Below are positions 63,672 to 64,000 of a DNA stretch of 64,000 nucleotides, in pieces. The stretch comes from Micromonospora qiuiae. GTDB taxonomy: Bacteria; Actinomycetota; Actinomycetes; Mycobacteriales; Micromonosporaceae. Under the pieces are notes generated by a model that was given only the letters and a program-made list of their open reading frames with translations, was not told where the DNA came from and did not search any database. Location: assembly GCF_016863555.1 (NCBI RefSeq), contig NZ_BOPC01000004.1:62001-126000 (forward strand), read 5' to 3'. The translations under genes were made by a program, and so were the position numbers. Positions within the stretch are counted from its first letter, which is position 1, and every line of letters starts with the position of its first letter.

Positions 63672-64000
63672 ATGAGTCAGATTTCGCGGCAAGAGTACGC
63701 CGGGATGTACGGCCCCACCACGGGCGACCAGATTCGGTTGGCCGACACCGACCTCTACATCGAGATCGAGAAGGACCTGCGCGTCCTGGGCGACGAGGTC
63801 ATGTACGGCGGCGGCAAGACCCTGCGTGACGGCATGGGCAGCAGCAGCGAGGCCACCAACGCCGAGGGCGTGGTGGACCTGGTGATCACCAACGTGACCG
63901 TGGTCGACGCGCTGCTCGGCGTGATCAAGGCCGACGTCGGCATCAAGGACGGCAGGATCGCCGGCATCGGGAAGGCAGGCAACCCGAACATCATGGACGG
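63672..64000 (+). CDS. ureC: urease alpha subunit, 5' part only
   Basis: The first 109 residues are in the window. [20 protein letters not shown], then [20 protein letters not shown] is the conserved N-terminus. The nickel-binding site lies beyond the window edge. It starts 38 bases after ureB. Confidence 0.95.
   Translation, partial: MSQISRQEYAGMYGPTTGDQIRLADTDLYIEIEKDLRVLGDEVMYGGGKTLRDGMGSSSEATNAEGVVDLVITNVTVVDALLGVIKADVGIKDGRIAGIGKAGNPNIMD

Overview
The window is high-G+C actinomycete DNA with GTG starts, GGAGG-type ribosome sites and gene junctions of the GTGA/ATGA kind. The cellulose and xylan genes with CBM2 modules, a CebR-type operator and the urease genes fit a soil member of the Micromonosporaceae, most likely Micromonospora. 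That assignment is an inference from gene content.

Bases 1-35.9 kb are a defence island built on a complete BREX type 2 (Pgl) system. The core lies on the - strand in two blocks: pglW (with a coupled DUF3024 gene) and pglX at 25.6-35.8 kb, and pglY-pglZ-brxD-(AlbA_2)-(ParA-like)-brxHI at 3.1-14.1 kb. An 11.5 kb accessory segment separates them. It holds a divergent GmrSD/BrxU-like DUF262-DUF1524 enzyme, a five-gene type VII secretion-style operon whose large protein ends in an HExxH metallopeptidase-like toxin domain followed by a possible immunity gene, an XRE/TPR regulator, a membrane-anchored Mrr-type nuclease, and a two-gene unknown module with a zinc-finger, possibly RNase H-like protein of 968 aa. 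A superfamily 1 helicase with a degenerate nuclease tail closes the left side. A GntR regulator, a DivIVA-like small protein, a short unknown gene and a PD-(D/E)xK protein lie between pglX and pglW. Two of these places carry deletion-like scars.

Bases 35.9-47.5 kb look like ordinary chromosome: an HD phosphohydrolase, small membrane proteins and a lipoprotein, a GH5 cellulase behind a CebR box, divergent zwf-like and pgi genes, BON and STAS proteins and a GT87-type glycosyltransferase.

Bases 47.5-61.8 kb are a xylan utilisation region: a CE1 esterase with CBM2, a ricin-lectin beta-helix protein, a GH10 xylanase with CBM2, a CE7 acetylxylan esterase, a LacI regulator, a GH3 glycosidase, two LplB/YtcP-type ABC permeases, their lipoprotein and a DUF624 protein. 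Three sites of the form CGAAA-N-TTTCG lie in front of lacI, the GH3 operon and upstream of the xylanase gene, so the LacI protein probably controls all three. No transport ATPase is encoded here; a shared MsiK-type ATPase elsewhere is the usual solution.

The window ends with a DUF1275 membrane protein and the start of the urease operon (ureA, ureB, 5' part of ureC). No rRNA, tRNA, CRISPR array or transposase gene was seen.
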